Shown here piece after piece: positions 16,476-26,003 of a DNA stretch of 64,000 nt. Source of the DNA: Acerihabitans arboris (GTDB lineage: Bacteria; Pseudomonadota; Gammaproteobacteria; Enterobacterales; Enterobacteriaceae); NCBI RefSeq assembly GCF_010131535.1, contig NZ_WUBS01000003.1, positions 1-64,000 of the forward strand, written 5' to 3'. Numbering within the stretch: the stretch's first letter is position 1; every line of letters starts with the position of its first letter. The position numbers and the translations under genes were made by a program. The notes under the pieces were generated by a model. The model saw nothing but the letters and a program-made list of their open reading frames with translations, had not been told where the DNA came from and searched no databases.

Positions 16476-17468
16476 TTAGCGATGGTTTTTCAAGAAGCCA
16501 TTGATAATCGTGCGTTGTTGCCAGGGGCGCTCTTCAATCGCCGCGATCAGGTTTTCCGCGACGGTCATTGCCCATTGTTTGTAATCATGCACCACGCAGG
16601 GGTAGAACAGGCCGAAATCCTCCGCATTAGGAATATCATCAATCGACAGAAAATCGATCATATTGAGTGACCAGCGAGCGGCAATGTTGCTGGCGGCAAG
16701 TGAAATAGCACCATTAATGCCGATGATAGCGTCGTAATCGATCGCTCCGGAGGAGAAGTGGCTGGCTATTTTCTCCTTCGCCAAGTCGTAGCGATAATCG
16801 GCGTACAGGCGCGTGACCCGTACGTCAGACGGAATATTTTCACAAATACCGTTTACTCGCGAGCGGGTGATGCGCGAACGCTCGTTGCCCCCGACGATCA
16901 GGAGCTTTCGGTAGCCTTTGTCCCTAACCACTGAAGCAATAAGCTCGCCGGCGCGCTGGTCATTCACACAGACTGCGGGCAGAGAGGTATTGAACTGGCG
17001 GTCGAACTGAATCAGTTTAGTCGAAGAATTATACAGTATTTTCAGATGGCTGACGTCATAGTCCGGCGTATCGTTAATGACCGACAGCACCACGCCCGCC
17101 GCTTTATAGCTAACCAAAGTGTTGATGGCCCTGGCCTCCGACTCCCGGCTGCCGCGGGTGGTGAAAATCATCACGGAATACCCTTTGGCCTCGGCATGAT
17201 GACACATTTCCTGGATCACGTAGGCGTAGCTTTGGTTAAACGTATCATCGGTGACAATACCTATAATCGGGCTCTGCGTGGTTTTGATATTTTGCGCGAA
17301 AACGTTAGGAACATAGTCTAACTGGCGCGCAATCCGCAGAATTTTCTCCCGGGTTTGCGTTTTTACTTTTTCCGGCGCGGTAAAGGTTCGGGAAACGGTA
17401 ATACTGCTTACGCCGGCGAGGAGCGCAATATCCGTGATTGTGGCAGATTTATGACTAAAAGCTTTCAT
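16476..17468 (-). CDS. LacI-family transcriptional regulator
   Basis: The 330-residue protein starts with a LacI-type helix-turn-helix (TITDIALLAGVSSITVSRTF, about residues 10-29) and hinge (LDYVPNVFAQNI), followed by a periplasmic-binding-fold sensor domain. The ATG at 17468 puts the HTH at the normal distance from the N-terminus; the frame remains open to 17534 with no family resemblance. It is upstream of, and in the same direction as, the dehydrogenase-rhiT-rhiN operon. Two LacI-type palindromes lie between, so it is the likely repressor of rhamnogalacturonide use. Known Dickeya rhiTN control uses RhaS and KdgR instead. Confidence 0.85.
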   Translation of the reverse strand: MKAFSHKSATITDIALLAGVSSITVSRTFTAPEKVKTQTREKILRIARQLDYVPNVFAQNIKTTQSPIIGIVTDDTFNQSYAYVIQEMCHHAEAKGYSVMIFTTRGSRESEARAINTLVSYKAAGVVLSVINDTPDYDVSHLKILYNSSTKLIQFDRQFNTSLPAVCVNDQRAGELIASVVRDKGYRKLLIVGGNERSRITRSRVNGICENIPSDVRVTRLYADYRYDLAKEKIASHFSSGAIDYDAIIGINGAISLAASNIAARWSLNMIDFLSIDDIPNAEDFGLFYPCVVHDYKQWAMTVAENLIAAIEERPWQQRTIINGFLKNHR

Positions 17469-17551
17469 AAGGCGAAGATCACCGATCCGAAAGGGATCCA
17501 GTATACCATCTAAAATACCTGGGATTATCCACAAGTTTTAAGAGTGTTGTT

Positions 17552-18832
17552 TTAATGACGATAGCCGGCCACGCAAAGCCCGCTTGCCGCCATCAAGACG
17601 GCGACCAGCGCCAGTAAAATAAAGCTCGGCACCCAGTCGCCGGCAAGCTGATGAAGCCCGCCAATCACGGCGGGACTGGCTGACGCCACAATGTAACCTA
17701 CCCCTTGGACAAAAGATGAAATTGCCCGGTTATCATCAAGGTTTGTGGCATGCGCCATGACCAGCATGAAAACGACTGAAAATCCCCCTCCCGCGCCGAT
17801 ACCGCCAAAAAAGATCCACAGAAAACAGACTTTCGGCGCCATAATCAGCCCTACCGGCAAAATGAACCACGCGATTGCCACAATCAGAAACAGCCGGGCA
17901 TGGGAAAAATGCATTGTCGACCTCAGCCAGGGAATGCCAAAACAGCCCACGATACCGAGAATTTGAAACAGTGATGCCGCGAAACCCGCCTGGTAGATAT
18001 TCATGCCCCCGCGTTGCACCAAATAATCCGGCAACCAAGCCGTCATGCCATAAAAAATAAAGGTATGGCAAGCGAAAGCCGCGGCCAGCAACCACGCCAC
18101 CGGCCGGCGACTGGCGGTTTTATTGGCCGGCGCTGATTCCCCGATGGCGCTTTGCCCGCGGGAGACGACTGTTGTCTGACGGGGCCGCGAGTGATAGCCG
18201 ATATGCGACGCGGACGTATTACGCGCGGCCAGGTATGCCACCCCGGCCCATAAGACCATCGCCAGCAGCGCCAAAATGCACCAGCTCGCCAAGGCGAAAC
18301 GCCAGCCGAAGGCCGAGGCCAGCGGAGCGGTGAAAGCGGAACTCAGCATGGCTCCCACGCTCATCGCCATGACGTATACGCCGGTCATTAGGTCTGAGCG
18401 GCGGGAAAAATCCCGGGCAATGACCATCAGGCAGACGATATTGCCCAGCGTCAAGGCGGCCCCCAGAACGAAGGTGCCCGCAAAGATGGCATTTAACCCT
18501 CCTGCGGACCGTAGCAGCGTGCCGAGGACTATTGCGCACAATGTAATAAAAATGGCGCGCTCAATGGACACTTTTGCAAGGATCAGCGAGGCAAACGGCG
18601 TGAGGATACCGAAGCAGAAAACCGGAATGGCCGTCAACACCCCCGCGAGGCCCGAACTGATACCGAGGCCCGCCCTGATATCGGCGATCGCTGAAGGTAG
18701 GGAGGTCAGCGGCGCGCGCAGATTTAAGGCCAATGTAATAAATGCAGCTAACAAAATAACGTTATAAATTCGGAGTTTCCGACCGGCTCTTTTCTTTTCC
18801 GGGCTGAGCCACACCTGTAAGATTTTATTCAT
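17552..18832 (-). CDS. CynX/NimT-family MFS transporter
   Basis: The 426-residue membrane protein belongs to the CynX/NimT (cyanate permease-like) group of the MFS. The opening NLRAPLTSLPSAIADIRAGLG, the segment ALTLGNIVCLMVIARDF near 125 and YQAGFAASLFQILGIVG near 280 are typical. Twelve hydrophobic segments are visible, with a longer polar loop in the middle (about 215-235). The CynX group includes exporters of nitroimidazoles and importers of small organic anions, so the substrate remains open. It ends upstream of the LacI gene, 84 bp away, with no evident functional tie. Confidence 0.75.
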   Translation of the reverse strand: MNKILQVWLSPEKKRAGRKLRIYNVILLAAFITLALNLRAPLTSLPSAIADIRAGLGISSGLAGVLTAIPVFCFGILTPFASLILAKVSIERAIFITLCAIVLGTLLRSAGGLNAIFAGTFVLGAALTLGNIVCLMVIARDFSRRSDLMTGVYVMAMSVGAMLSSAFTAPLASAFGWRFALASWCILALLAMVLWAGVAYLAARNTSASHIGYHSRPRQTTVVSRGQSAIGESAPANKTASRRPVAWLLAAAFACHTFIFYGMTAWLPDYLVQRGGMNIYQAGFAASLFQILGIVGCFGIPWLRSTMHFSHARLFLIVAIAWFILPVGLIMAPKVCFLWIFFGGIGAGGGFSVVFMLVMAHATNLDDNRAISSFVQGVGYIVASASPAVIGGLHQLAGDWVPSFILLALVAVLMAASGLCVAGYRH

Positions 18833-19607
18833 TTTTTACTCAGGGCATTCTTTCTGTCAGCGGCATGATGGGGTTGGAGAACAAGATCAATTATGCGCCG
18901 CAATCAAAAAAAATATTTATAATCAGTAGGTTGTAAGCTATTCTTTATTAACTTTAGAGTTTAAAAATCATCATTCGCTGACTGATAAATTTTACTGGAA
19001 CATATTAAGCAGGAAAGTAAGTGTTGCGTTAAAAATAATGTCAAATTGCTTTTGATGAACATTTCACTGCAGTCCAGAGGACAAGCGGAGTTTTGTGAAG
19101 ATCATGAAATCGGCGCTCAATAGGTAACGGGGTCCGCTCGCCACGCGATTTTGGTTTTACCCGGGTATCCAGCCCCAGCCGCGAGGGACAAACGCTTTGG
19201 AAACTGGTCATAATTCTTTAGCGGTAGCCGGAACAGATAGATTCCTTTGTTCTTTATACAACCGGTTTTGGCAATACCGCCAGTAGGTCTTTATCAGGTT
19301 GAACACAGTTACTAGGATTAACGGCGCGGATAAAGGAATATGTGCTAGTACCACGCCGCTGGCAACTGACCGCGCCAGGATTAAATAGATATTTTTCATG
19401 GCGCATGTGATGCCTGATTTTGCTATTCAGTAGGGCAAACAAAGTCATAATTTATGAGGAGAAATGGCGTAAACGGGCGGCGAACTCGCCTTGCCGTTCG
19501 ATATTGACCTGACGATACTGACTCCCCTCCCGTGCCCCATCATCCTGATTTGGCAACATTAGGAACCGTTAAGGAACTATTGAGGCTCTCTCTGCCATTA
19601 TGCAACC
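18833..19607. other. Gene-poor region beside the truncated nucleotide transporter
   Basis: This 775-bp stretch shows no gene I can support. A 63-codon minus-strand frame at 19208-19399 contains a hydrophobic segment (VVLAHIPLSAPLILVTVFNLI) but has a poor ribosome site. It may be a small membrane protein or a relic. The missing C-terminal part of the nucleotide transporter was not found here. Confidence 0.4.
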
Positions 19608-20207
19608 TCATTCATTTCTCTGTTGTGCATGTAGGTAGGTTAACGTTATCGGACGGGCTGTGGGGGCCCGGCTATTTTTCATCACCCAGGCAGGTTCCGT
19701 TTGCGGTGCTCTTTCATCAGCGAGTAGCCGCTTGCCTTGTTCACGGTCGAACACATCGACAATAAACGACCAGAATACCGACACCACAAACAGGTTAAAG
19801 ACGGAAACCCAAATAAGGAAAGCCCTGCCGACCCACACCGAATGGCCGGGTGTGGCCACCGTCATCAGCAGCATGAAGATAAGCAGGTTGACGATAAAAA
19901 AACGGTAGGTTAAAGCAATAAAACGCTCGCGTGGCCATCGCCGCACCGCGGCGGCAAACAGCGGGTTCACCGCCAGCATCGCCAGCAGCGTGCCGGTAAA
20001 CAGCCAGGGCAAATCGCGCATGCCGCCCGTCACGCCCAACCCATCCCGAATCGGCCGCAGCACATAATAAGCCAGAAAAAGGGCAAACACATACAGCCAG
20101 GACCATGCCAGCGCCGGGATCTCTTCTGGTTGGATATTAACGATCCGCCGTAGCGAGCCGGTAAGCGTGTTGATAACAATTTTGCCGTTCGTCAATTTTG
20201 TGGGCAT
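19608..20207 (-). pseudogene. Npt1/Npt2-type nucleotide transporter, truncated
   Basis: The first 165 or so residues look like an Npt1/Npt2 (ATP/ADP carrier-like) nucleotide transporter: AYYVLRPIRDGLGV, MRDLPWLFTGTLLAMLAVNPLF, RRWPRERFIALTYRFF and FNLFVVSVFWSFIVDVF. After EQGKRL near 19720 the family sequence stops and about 35 unrelated residues follow to the stop at 19608. Family members usually exceed 400 residues with about twelve membrane segments; only four or five remain. It is therefore a 3'-truncated pseudogene. The family name rests on residue resemblance, so it is moderately sure; the truncation is clear. Confidence 0.6.
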
Positions 20208-20798
20208 TAGATAACTATTCCATCGTTATGGGGTCTATTTGGCATTAATGGGCCCGTATTCAGCGTTTCCCGGGCTAACTCATCGATTATCCTGGCATTA
20301 AATTTAACAGGCGCACACTGTATAAAACAGTCCGTAAATCCGCATAGGCTAATGAAAGCGGTGCATTAATGGTCATTTAAACCTCCTGGGCGATAGTGTC
20401 CCTTTTCCTGGCTATATCACAGATAGGGGTTCCTCATTAATGAATGCGAAGGAATGGTCTTGGCGCTCGGAAAATAGCGTAATCCTAGCGGAGGACGACT
20501 CATGAACATCACTCATAACGGCAAGTAAAACATAAGGGTAATTGTTCCTGAATAACTCTTCTATAGTTTGTTATATAAAGCAAGTGATCACTTTTTTTCG
20601 AAAATCTTGAGGATCTCGATTAGGTTCTTGTGAGTATAAATCTTCCTTCTTTTCGGAACTGATAATGAGAGATATTTATCAGCCACCACCCAAGAATCTG
20701 CTCAAAGGGTGCTTCATCATTATTTGAAAGCGGCAGTTTATGCGGAAGAAAACGCTTCCGTCCTGAACGATAACACAATTTTCTGAGGTACTTTCTCT
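20208..20798. other. Intergenic region ahead of the SDR gene
   Basis: This 591-bp stretch separates the truncated transporter and the SDR gene. No gene was recognised. It contains the short perfect palindrome AAGTGATCACTT at 20582-20593, followed by a T-run, and on the minus strand the sequence ACTCACAAG near 20630, which matches part of the motif described at 27834. Neither is strong alone. Confidence 0.35.
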
Positions 20799-21629
20799 AT
20801 GTCTACATGGTTAATTACCGGTTGTTCCACCGGACTTGGTCGCTATCTCGCTCAGGCGGTTCTGGAGCGTGGATGGAACGCGGTGGTTACCGCGCGGGAT
20901 CCGGTAAAGGTTCAGGATATTGTCACATCCTATCCCGACACCGCGCTGGCCGTGGCGCTGGATGTGACCGACAGCACCCAGATCGCCGAGGTGGTGCGTC
21001 AGGCTGAAGCCCGCTTTGGCGCGGTGGACGTATTAGTCAACAACGCCGGCCATGGTTATCGCGCGGCGGTGGAGGAAGGCGACGAGGCTGATGTCGACGA
21101 ACTGTTTGCCACCAACTTCTTTGGCCCGGTGAAGATGATCAAGGCGATACTGCGCGGCATGCGGTCCCGGCGCAACGGTATCATTGTCAACGTTTCCTCT
21201 ATCGCCGGTCGAGGCGCCGAGCCAGGGTCTGGATATTACGCGGCGACCAAATTCGCTTTGGAGGGGATGTCCGATGCACTGCGCAAGGAAATCGCACCGC
21301 TTGGTATCAAAGTCGTAGTGGTGGAACCCGGCGCGTTTCGCACCGATTTTGCCGGCCGCTCATTGCAGCAATCAAAGAATGTCATCACCGATTATGCCAA
21401 TACAGCTGGGCTGCGCCGCAAAGAAAAGGATGAGAGCCATGGCAAGCAGCCGGGCGATTCCGCACGCGGCGCCCAGGTAATCATTAAAGCCGTCGAGGCG
21501 GCTGACGCGCCCTTCAGGCTGCTATTGGGCAGCGATGCCGTTAAGTATGTCCGCTCCCAATTGGAAACCCAGCTAACAGAAGTGAATGCCTGGGAAAAAA
21601 TCAGTGTCACCACCGATTTCCCCAGCTGA
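20799..21629 (+). CDS. SDR-family oxidoreductase
   Basis: The 276-residue protein is a classical short-chain dehydrogenase. It has the nucleotide loop TGCSTGLG (7-14), NNAG at 81-84, a serine at 133-134 and the catalytic pair Y147/K151 in YYAATK. The C-terminal third is longer than in minimal SDRs. Such proteins oxidise or reduce alcohols and carbonyls with NAD(P)H; the substrate is unknown. It stands alone, 279 bp before an alcohol dehydrogenase gene on the same strand. Confidence 0.85.
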   Translation: MSTWLITGCSTGLGRYLAQAVLERGWNAVVTARDPVKVQDIVTSYPDTALAVALDVTDSTQIAEVVRQAEARFGAVDVLVNNAGHGYRAAVEEGDEADVDELFATNFFGPVKMIKAILRGMRSRRNGIIVNVSSIAGRGAEPGSGYYAATKFALEGMSDALRKEIAPLGIKVVVVEPGAFRTDFAGRSLQQSKNVITDYANTAGLRRKEKDESHGKQPGDSARGAQVIIKAVEAADAPFRLLLGSDAVKYVRSQLETQLTEVNAWEKISVTTDFPS

Positions 21630-21908
21630 GATCTCCGCCGCCGCGGCTTACTTATTTCCCAAGTCAGGGCGGCGATAATGGCATTGTTAATGTTCTTATA
21701 TTGGCTTTCGGGTGTCAATTAAGAGGATCAGGCAAGCATTATCCATGATCACGTCTATTGTGCAGTACCCAAAGTACTTATATTTTTTGATCACAATGCG
21801 ACATGTTTAAAATGCCGAATACGACAAATTTAATAAGTAGCAGGCAGTTTAGGATCTTTATGAGTTCTCTTCCTGAATTATCATTATCCAGAACAACGGA
21901 GTTTACAG

Positions 21909-22955
21909 ATGAAAACCACCGGCTATGCCGCCTTCAGTACCACTACCCCATTGGCGCCGTTTGTATTCGAACGGCGCGCGCTGCGCCCTAACGACGTCGC
22001 CATGGAGATACTCTTTTGCGGCGTCTGTCATTCGGATCTCCATACGGCGCATAACGATTGGGGCTGGACAACCTATCCTATTGTTCCCGGTCATGAAATT
22101 GTCGGTCGGGTGACCGAAGTCGGCCCCGACGTCACACGCTATAAGGTGGGGGACGCGGTGGCTGTGGGCTGCATGGTGGACAGTTGTATGGAATGCGACC
22201 AGTGCCATAACGGCGAGGAGCAGCTCTGCCGGGAAGGCAATACCGGCACCTATTGCGGTCTGGACCGCATTACCCATGAACCGACACAAGGCGGTTACTC
22301 CAAACATTTAGTGGTGCGCGAAGAATTTGTGCTGCGCGTTCCTGACGGGCTGGATCTTTCACGGGCGGCACCGCTGCTGTGTGCCGGCATCACGACCTAT
22401 TCACCGCTGCGCACCTGGAACGTTGGTCCTGGCAGCCGGGTCGGTGTGATTGGCCTTGGCGGGTTGGGCCATATGGCGGTCAAGCTGGCGGTCGGCCTGG
22501 GCGCGGATGTGACTGTATTGAGTCGCACCACCAACAAGGAAGCCGATGCCCTTGCCCTGGGCGCCGATCGTCTGCTGGTCTCCTCGGATGACGGGGCGAT
22601 GTCGCAGGCCGCCTCTGGTTTCGATCTGATTATCGACACCGTGCCGGTCAAGCATGACCTCAATCCCTACATGCCGCTGTTGGATGTCGACGGTACGCTG
22701 GTGTTGGTGGGACAGGTCGGCCCCCTTGCTGAACCAAGCACCGTGCCATTGATCCTGGGCCGTCGCCGGATTGCCGGCTCGCCTATCGGCGGCATTCGCG
22801 AAACCCAGGAAATGCTCGACTTGTGCGCAAAGAAAAACATCCTGCCTGACTGCGAGATGATCCGTATGGATCAGATAAACGAGGCTTTCGAGCGTATGGA
22901 ACATGCGGATGTACGCTATCGCTTTGTCATAGACATGGCCTCTTTGCCGGCGTAA
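21909..22955 (+). CDS. Zinc alcohol dehydrogenase, YahK/CAD type
   Basis: The 348-residue enzyme is a zinc-dependent NADP(H) aldehyde reductase of the cinnamyl-alcohol-dehydrogenase group, like E. coli YahK. Visible are C40 in CGVCHSD, H62-E63 in PGHE, structural-zinc cysteines 93, 96, 99 and 107, and the nucleotide loop GLGGLGH. CGGAG lies 8 bases before the ATG. Likely role: cytoplasmic reduction of aldehydes. A strong hairpin just after the stop marks the end of the transcript. Confidence 0.88.
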   Translation: MKTTGYAAFSTTTPLAPFVFERRALRPNDVAMEILFCGVCHSDLHTAHNDWGWTTYPIVPGHEIVGRVTEVGPDVTRYKVGDAVAVGCMVDSCMECDQCHNGEEQLCREGNTGTYCGLDRITHEPTQGGYSKHLVVREEFVLRVPDGLDLSRAAPLLCAGITTYSPLRTWNVGPGSRVGVIGLGGLGHMAVKLAVGLGADVTVLSRTTNKEADALALGADRLLVSSDDGAMSQAASGFDLIIDTVPVKHDLNPYMPLLDVDGTLVLVGQVGPLAEPSTVPLILGRRRIAGSPIGGIRETQEMLDLCAKKNILPDCEMIRMDQINEAFERMEHADVRYRFVIDMASLPA

Positions 22956-22980
22956 TACGACACAGGTTTTGGCCCTTTCT

Positions 22981-23018
22981 CCACGCACAATCAAAACATT
23001 GTGCGTGGTATTAATTAA
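22981..23018. terminator. Bidirectional intrinsic terminator
   Basis: CCACGCACAA (22981-22990) and TTGTGCGTGG (22999-23008) form a perfect 10-bp stem with an 8-base loop, followed by TATTAATTAA. It lies between the convergent ends of the alcohol dehydrogenase (22955) and the oxidoreductase (23015), so it can serve both, better for the plus strand. Confidence 0.65.
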
Positions 23019-24112
23019 TCAGCCCGACCAATACGCAACGCTGCCATTTCCGTTTCACTCATCTCCAACGAGTGGTTCTGCCCACTTTCCGAGGCCTGAA
23101 CCGCTGCCTCAAGTACCGCCATCACCGCCAACGACTGCAGTGGAGGCACCGGATTTGCGCCTTTACCGTTCAGCGCATCACGCACCTGAAGGTAGAATTG
23201 ACGCTGGTCACCCGCCGGCGTAGGCAATTGACGCGGCGTTTCATCACCGACATACAACGTTAGCGCGTCACTGTCCTCCCCCCAACCGGCACTCCCCGGT
23301 GTCATGCCGCCCACCAGTTGGCTTTCCTGACAATCGGCTCGTTGTTTTATCACGCTGCCTTTTGTGCCATGCACACTGAAACGCGAAATGCCCCCCGCCA
23401 CCAGCATGCTGCAGTGCAAAACCACTCGGAGCGTAGGATAGTTCAAAACCACATGCGCCCAGTCGTTAATCTTTGAGTCATCGCGCAGGGTGGCAATATT
23501 GCCCTGGACACTTTCCGGCAGGCCAAACAATTGCAGTACCTGGTCGATCAGGTGCGGCCCGATATCAAACCATACCCCGCCACCAGGAACATTCTGCTCG
23601 CGCCAGCGTTCGCGCACCTGTGGCCGGAAGCGATCGATATGAGATTCAAACTGCACGACTCGCCCGATATGGCCTTGCTCAATGACTTGGCGAACGCCAA
23701 GGTAATCGCTGTCCCAACGGCGGTTATGGAAAACGGTTAACTGGCACTGACGAAGTTTCGCCAACTCGATGAGCTCACGGGCTTCCTGCATATCCAGCGT
23801 GAAAGGCTTATCTACCACCACATGCTTGTTTTTCTCCAGCGCATAGCGCGCCAGCGATGCATGAGTCATATTAGGCGAAGCAATCACAACCAGATCCACC
23901 TCTGGATGGGCAATCGCCTGTTGCGGATCGGCAATCACCATAACATCGGGCAGATCGGCATGGACCTTTTGCGCATCTCGTGAAGCCACAACAAACAAAC
24001 GCAGGCCAGGAGTAGCGCTCAGTAAAGGAGCATGGAATGTCTTGCCGGCAAAACCATAGCCAATAAGCGCCACGTTTAGCATTTTATCGGTAGGTGAGGT
24101 TACGTTACTCAT
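23015..24112 (-). CDS. Gfo/Idh/MocA-family oxidoreductase (YdgJ-like)
   Basis: The 365-residue protein has an N-terminal Rossmann domain (VALIGYGFAGKTFHAPLL), the EKP-like segment KHVVVDKPFTLD near residue 96 and a C-terminal domain with FHNRRWDSDYLGV and ESHIDRFRPQVRERWRE. These features match E. coli YdgJ. The family reduces or oxidises sugars and related carbonyls with NAD(P). It follows the aldehyde dehydrogenase gene on the minus strand, 45 bp away, so the two are likely co-transcribed. Confidence 0.83.
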   Translation of the reverse strand: MSNVTSPTDKMLNVALIGYGFAGKTFHAPLLSATPGLRLFVVASRDAQKVHADLPDVMVIADPQQAIAHPEVDLVVIASPNMTHASLARYALEKNKHVVVDKPFTLDMQEARELIELAKLRQCQLTVFHNRRWDSDYLGVRQVIEQGHIGRVVQFESHIDRFRPQVRERWREQNVPGGGVWFDIGPHLIDQVLQLFGLPESVQGNIATLRDDSKINDWAHVVLNYPTLRVVLHCSMLVAGGISRFSVHGTKGSVIKQRADCQESQLVGGMTPGSAGWGEDSDALTLYVGDETPRQLPTPAGDQRQFYLQVRDALNGKGANPVPPLQSLAVMAVLEAAVQASESGQNHSLEMSETEMAALRIGRAD

Positions 24113-24157
24113 AGTTCTCTCCTGGTATATTATCGCCGATGAGGTTCTCTCCGGGCA

Positions 24158-25549
24158 TCAGAAGGCACCATCAATATCGGTAACACCGATCAATTTGTGG
24201 TTGACGAATTCTTTTAAACCCAGGCCGATGAGCTCCCGTCCATAACCGGAGCGACGCACACCGCCGAACGGCAAGTCGGCTTTGACTGCCGTCGGATGGT
24301 TGATGTAGACCATGCCGGTTGAAATCTTCTCGGCTACCTTGACGCCATGCTCGATGTCCTGAGTGAACACGGAACCGCCCAGGCCGAACGGCGAATCGTT
24401 GGCGATGGCAATCGCCTCGGCTTCATCCTTAGCCCTGAAGATCAGCGAAACCGGCCCGAAGAACTCCCAGTAGTAAGCCGGGTTGTCCGGTGTCAGGCCG
24501 GTGAGCATCACCGGGCGCACAAAGGCACCCTGCGACGGCACCTCCGCACCTATCACTGTGGCAGTGGCGCCGTGGGAGACCGCCTGTTTGACCTGTTTGC
24601 GCACGCCCTCAGCCGCATCCTGTGAAGACAATGGCGCCAGGGTGGTCGACGGGTCTAGAGGATCACCCGCCTTTAGCGCGGCCACGCCCGCGGTGTAGCG
24701 CTCGACGAACTCGTGGTAGAGGGCATCTACCACAATTATGCGCTTGGACGAGCAGCACACCTGGCCGGCGTTCCAATGGCGACCAAACACCGCCCATTTG
24801 ACCGTCCTGTCCAGGTCGGCATCGGCCAGCACGATGAAGGCGTCCGTACCACCCAGCTCCATCGTGGACTTCTTTAGCGCCCTGCCGGCCTGAGCCGCCA
24901 CCACCGCACCAGCGTCTTCAGATCCGGTCAACGCCACACCATGCACCCGCGAGTCTTTAATGATAGTCTCGAGCTGTTCTCGAGTTGCATAAAGATTTCT
25001 GAAACCACCGACGGGTAGCCCGGCCTCCAGCATCAACTTCTCAAACATATCGGCGCACTGAGGCACGTTAGAGGCGTGCTTAAGCACGACCACATTTCCC
25101 ACGGCCAGCTGCGGTGCAATGATCCGGGCAATTTGATAATAAGGGAAGTTCCATGGTTCGATAGCCAGGATAATACCCAATGGTTCGTGCACCAGCCGGG
25201 CCTCAACAATCGCCTTATCCTTACAAGGCAAAGACTCTGGTGCCAGCAGCGCCTCGGCATTCTCGACATAGTACTCGAAGATGGCGGCAGATAACTCGAC
25301 TTCCGCTTCAGCTTCGGTGAGCAGTTTGCCCATTTCCAGGGTCAACAGCCTGGCATATTCCGTATGTTTTTCCCGCAACAAATCCGCGGCCTTCTGCAAA
25401 ATGACCACACGCTCGGCAATAGGCGTGGCCTTCCATGCCTGAAAAGCGGCATGTCCCTCATCTAAGGCCTGAGCAACTTCATCATAGGTGGCGTTGGGGA
25501 AGATTTTCAGGGTTTCACCCGTATAGGGATTAGTCGTTGCGTAAGTCAT
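24158..25549 (-). CDS. NAD(P)-dependent aldehyde dehydrogenase (succinate-semialdehyde type)
   Basis: The 463-residue enzyme is an aldehyde dehydrogenase of the succinate-semialdehyde dehydrogenase (Sad/GabD) group. It shows the cofactor segment EPWNFPYYQ, the glutamate segment MELGGTDAFIV and the active cysteine in NAGQVCCSSKR, with the late motif WEFFGPV. In the family the third motif residue after GG is usually serine; here it is threonine. It is the promoter-proximal gene of a pair with the YdgJ-like oxidoreductase. Neighbouring LysR genes and the site at 25815-25838 could control it. Confidence 0.85.
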   Translation of the reverse strand: MTYATTNPYTGETLKIFPNATYDEVAQALDEGHAAFQAWKATPIAERVVILQKAADLLREKHTEYARLLTLEMGKLLTEAEAEVELSAAIFEYYVENAEALLAPESLPCKDKAIVEARLVHEPLGIILAIEPWNFPYYQIARIIAPQLAVGNVVVLKHASNVPQCADMFEKLMLEAGLPVGGFRNLYATREQLETIIKDSRVHGVALTGSEDAGAVVAAQAGRALKKSTMELGGTDAFIVLADADLDRTVKWAVFGRHWNAGQVCCSSKRIIVVDALYHEFVERYTAGVAALKAGDPLDPSTTLAPLSSQDAAEGVRKQVKQAVSHGATATVIGAEVPSQGAFVRPVMLTGLTPDNPAYYWEFFGPVSLIFRAKDEAEAIAIANDSPFGLGGSVFTQDIEHGVKVAEKISTGMVYINHPTAVKADLPFGGVRRSGYGRELIGLGLKEFVNHKLIGVTDIDGAF

Positions 25550-26003
25550 GATAAAAGCTCCTTGACATTCGGGATTACGCCGGTGCGGCGGACAGCGAGA
25601 CCCTATCTGTCACAAAGCCATAGCTCACATCGGACTTCTCCATACGCATGGAGGCCTTGTTGACGTTACGGCTGCTTTCTTTACGAAGCAAAGAAGTCGA
25701 GTTGAGCATTGGAAGGCAATCGCGACACATTGGGGGATAGCCTCAGCCTTTCTTTTTTTTCTTGGAACATGTTACAGGCACCTAATACTTCGATTAAGAA
25801 CAAAATCCCGAATGTGCTACTGAGTCTAATTCATAAATGAATGGTCAACGCTATGCGCAAAGGAGGCGCCGCCTAGGCTCTTGGCATGAAAATTTTTCGG
25901 TATCAACTCGAAGGCATCGGACTTGGATAGACGTAGGAAATAATTCCGTCAATGCGCCAGTCCAATGATTATCCAGCAGTCAACCTTAGGATAGACAGCG
26001 TGA
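25550..26003. other. Leader region of the aldehyde dehydrogenase operon
   Basis: This 454-bp stretch contains no gene. It has a degenerate copy of the 24-bp promoter motif at 25815-25838 on the minus strand, 266 bp before the dehydrogenase start. Confidence 0.5.
25815..25838 (-). promoter_or_regulatory. Candidate shared LysR site, degenerate copy
   Basis: Read on the minus strand this begins ATTTATGAAT and continues with GACTCA, matching the site at 27834-27857 at about 16 of 24 positions. It faces the aldehyde dehydrogenase gene. Confidence 0.35.

Noticed and set aside
20582-20593. Palindrome AAGTGATCACTT followed by a T-run
   Set aside because: Short, without a loop, and not placed at a gene end or start; chance cannot be excluded.
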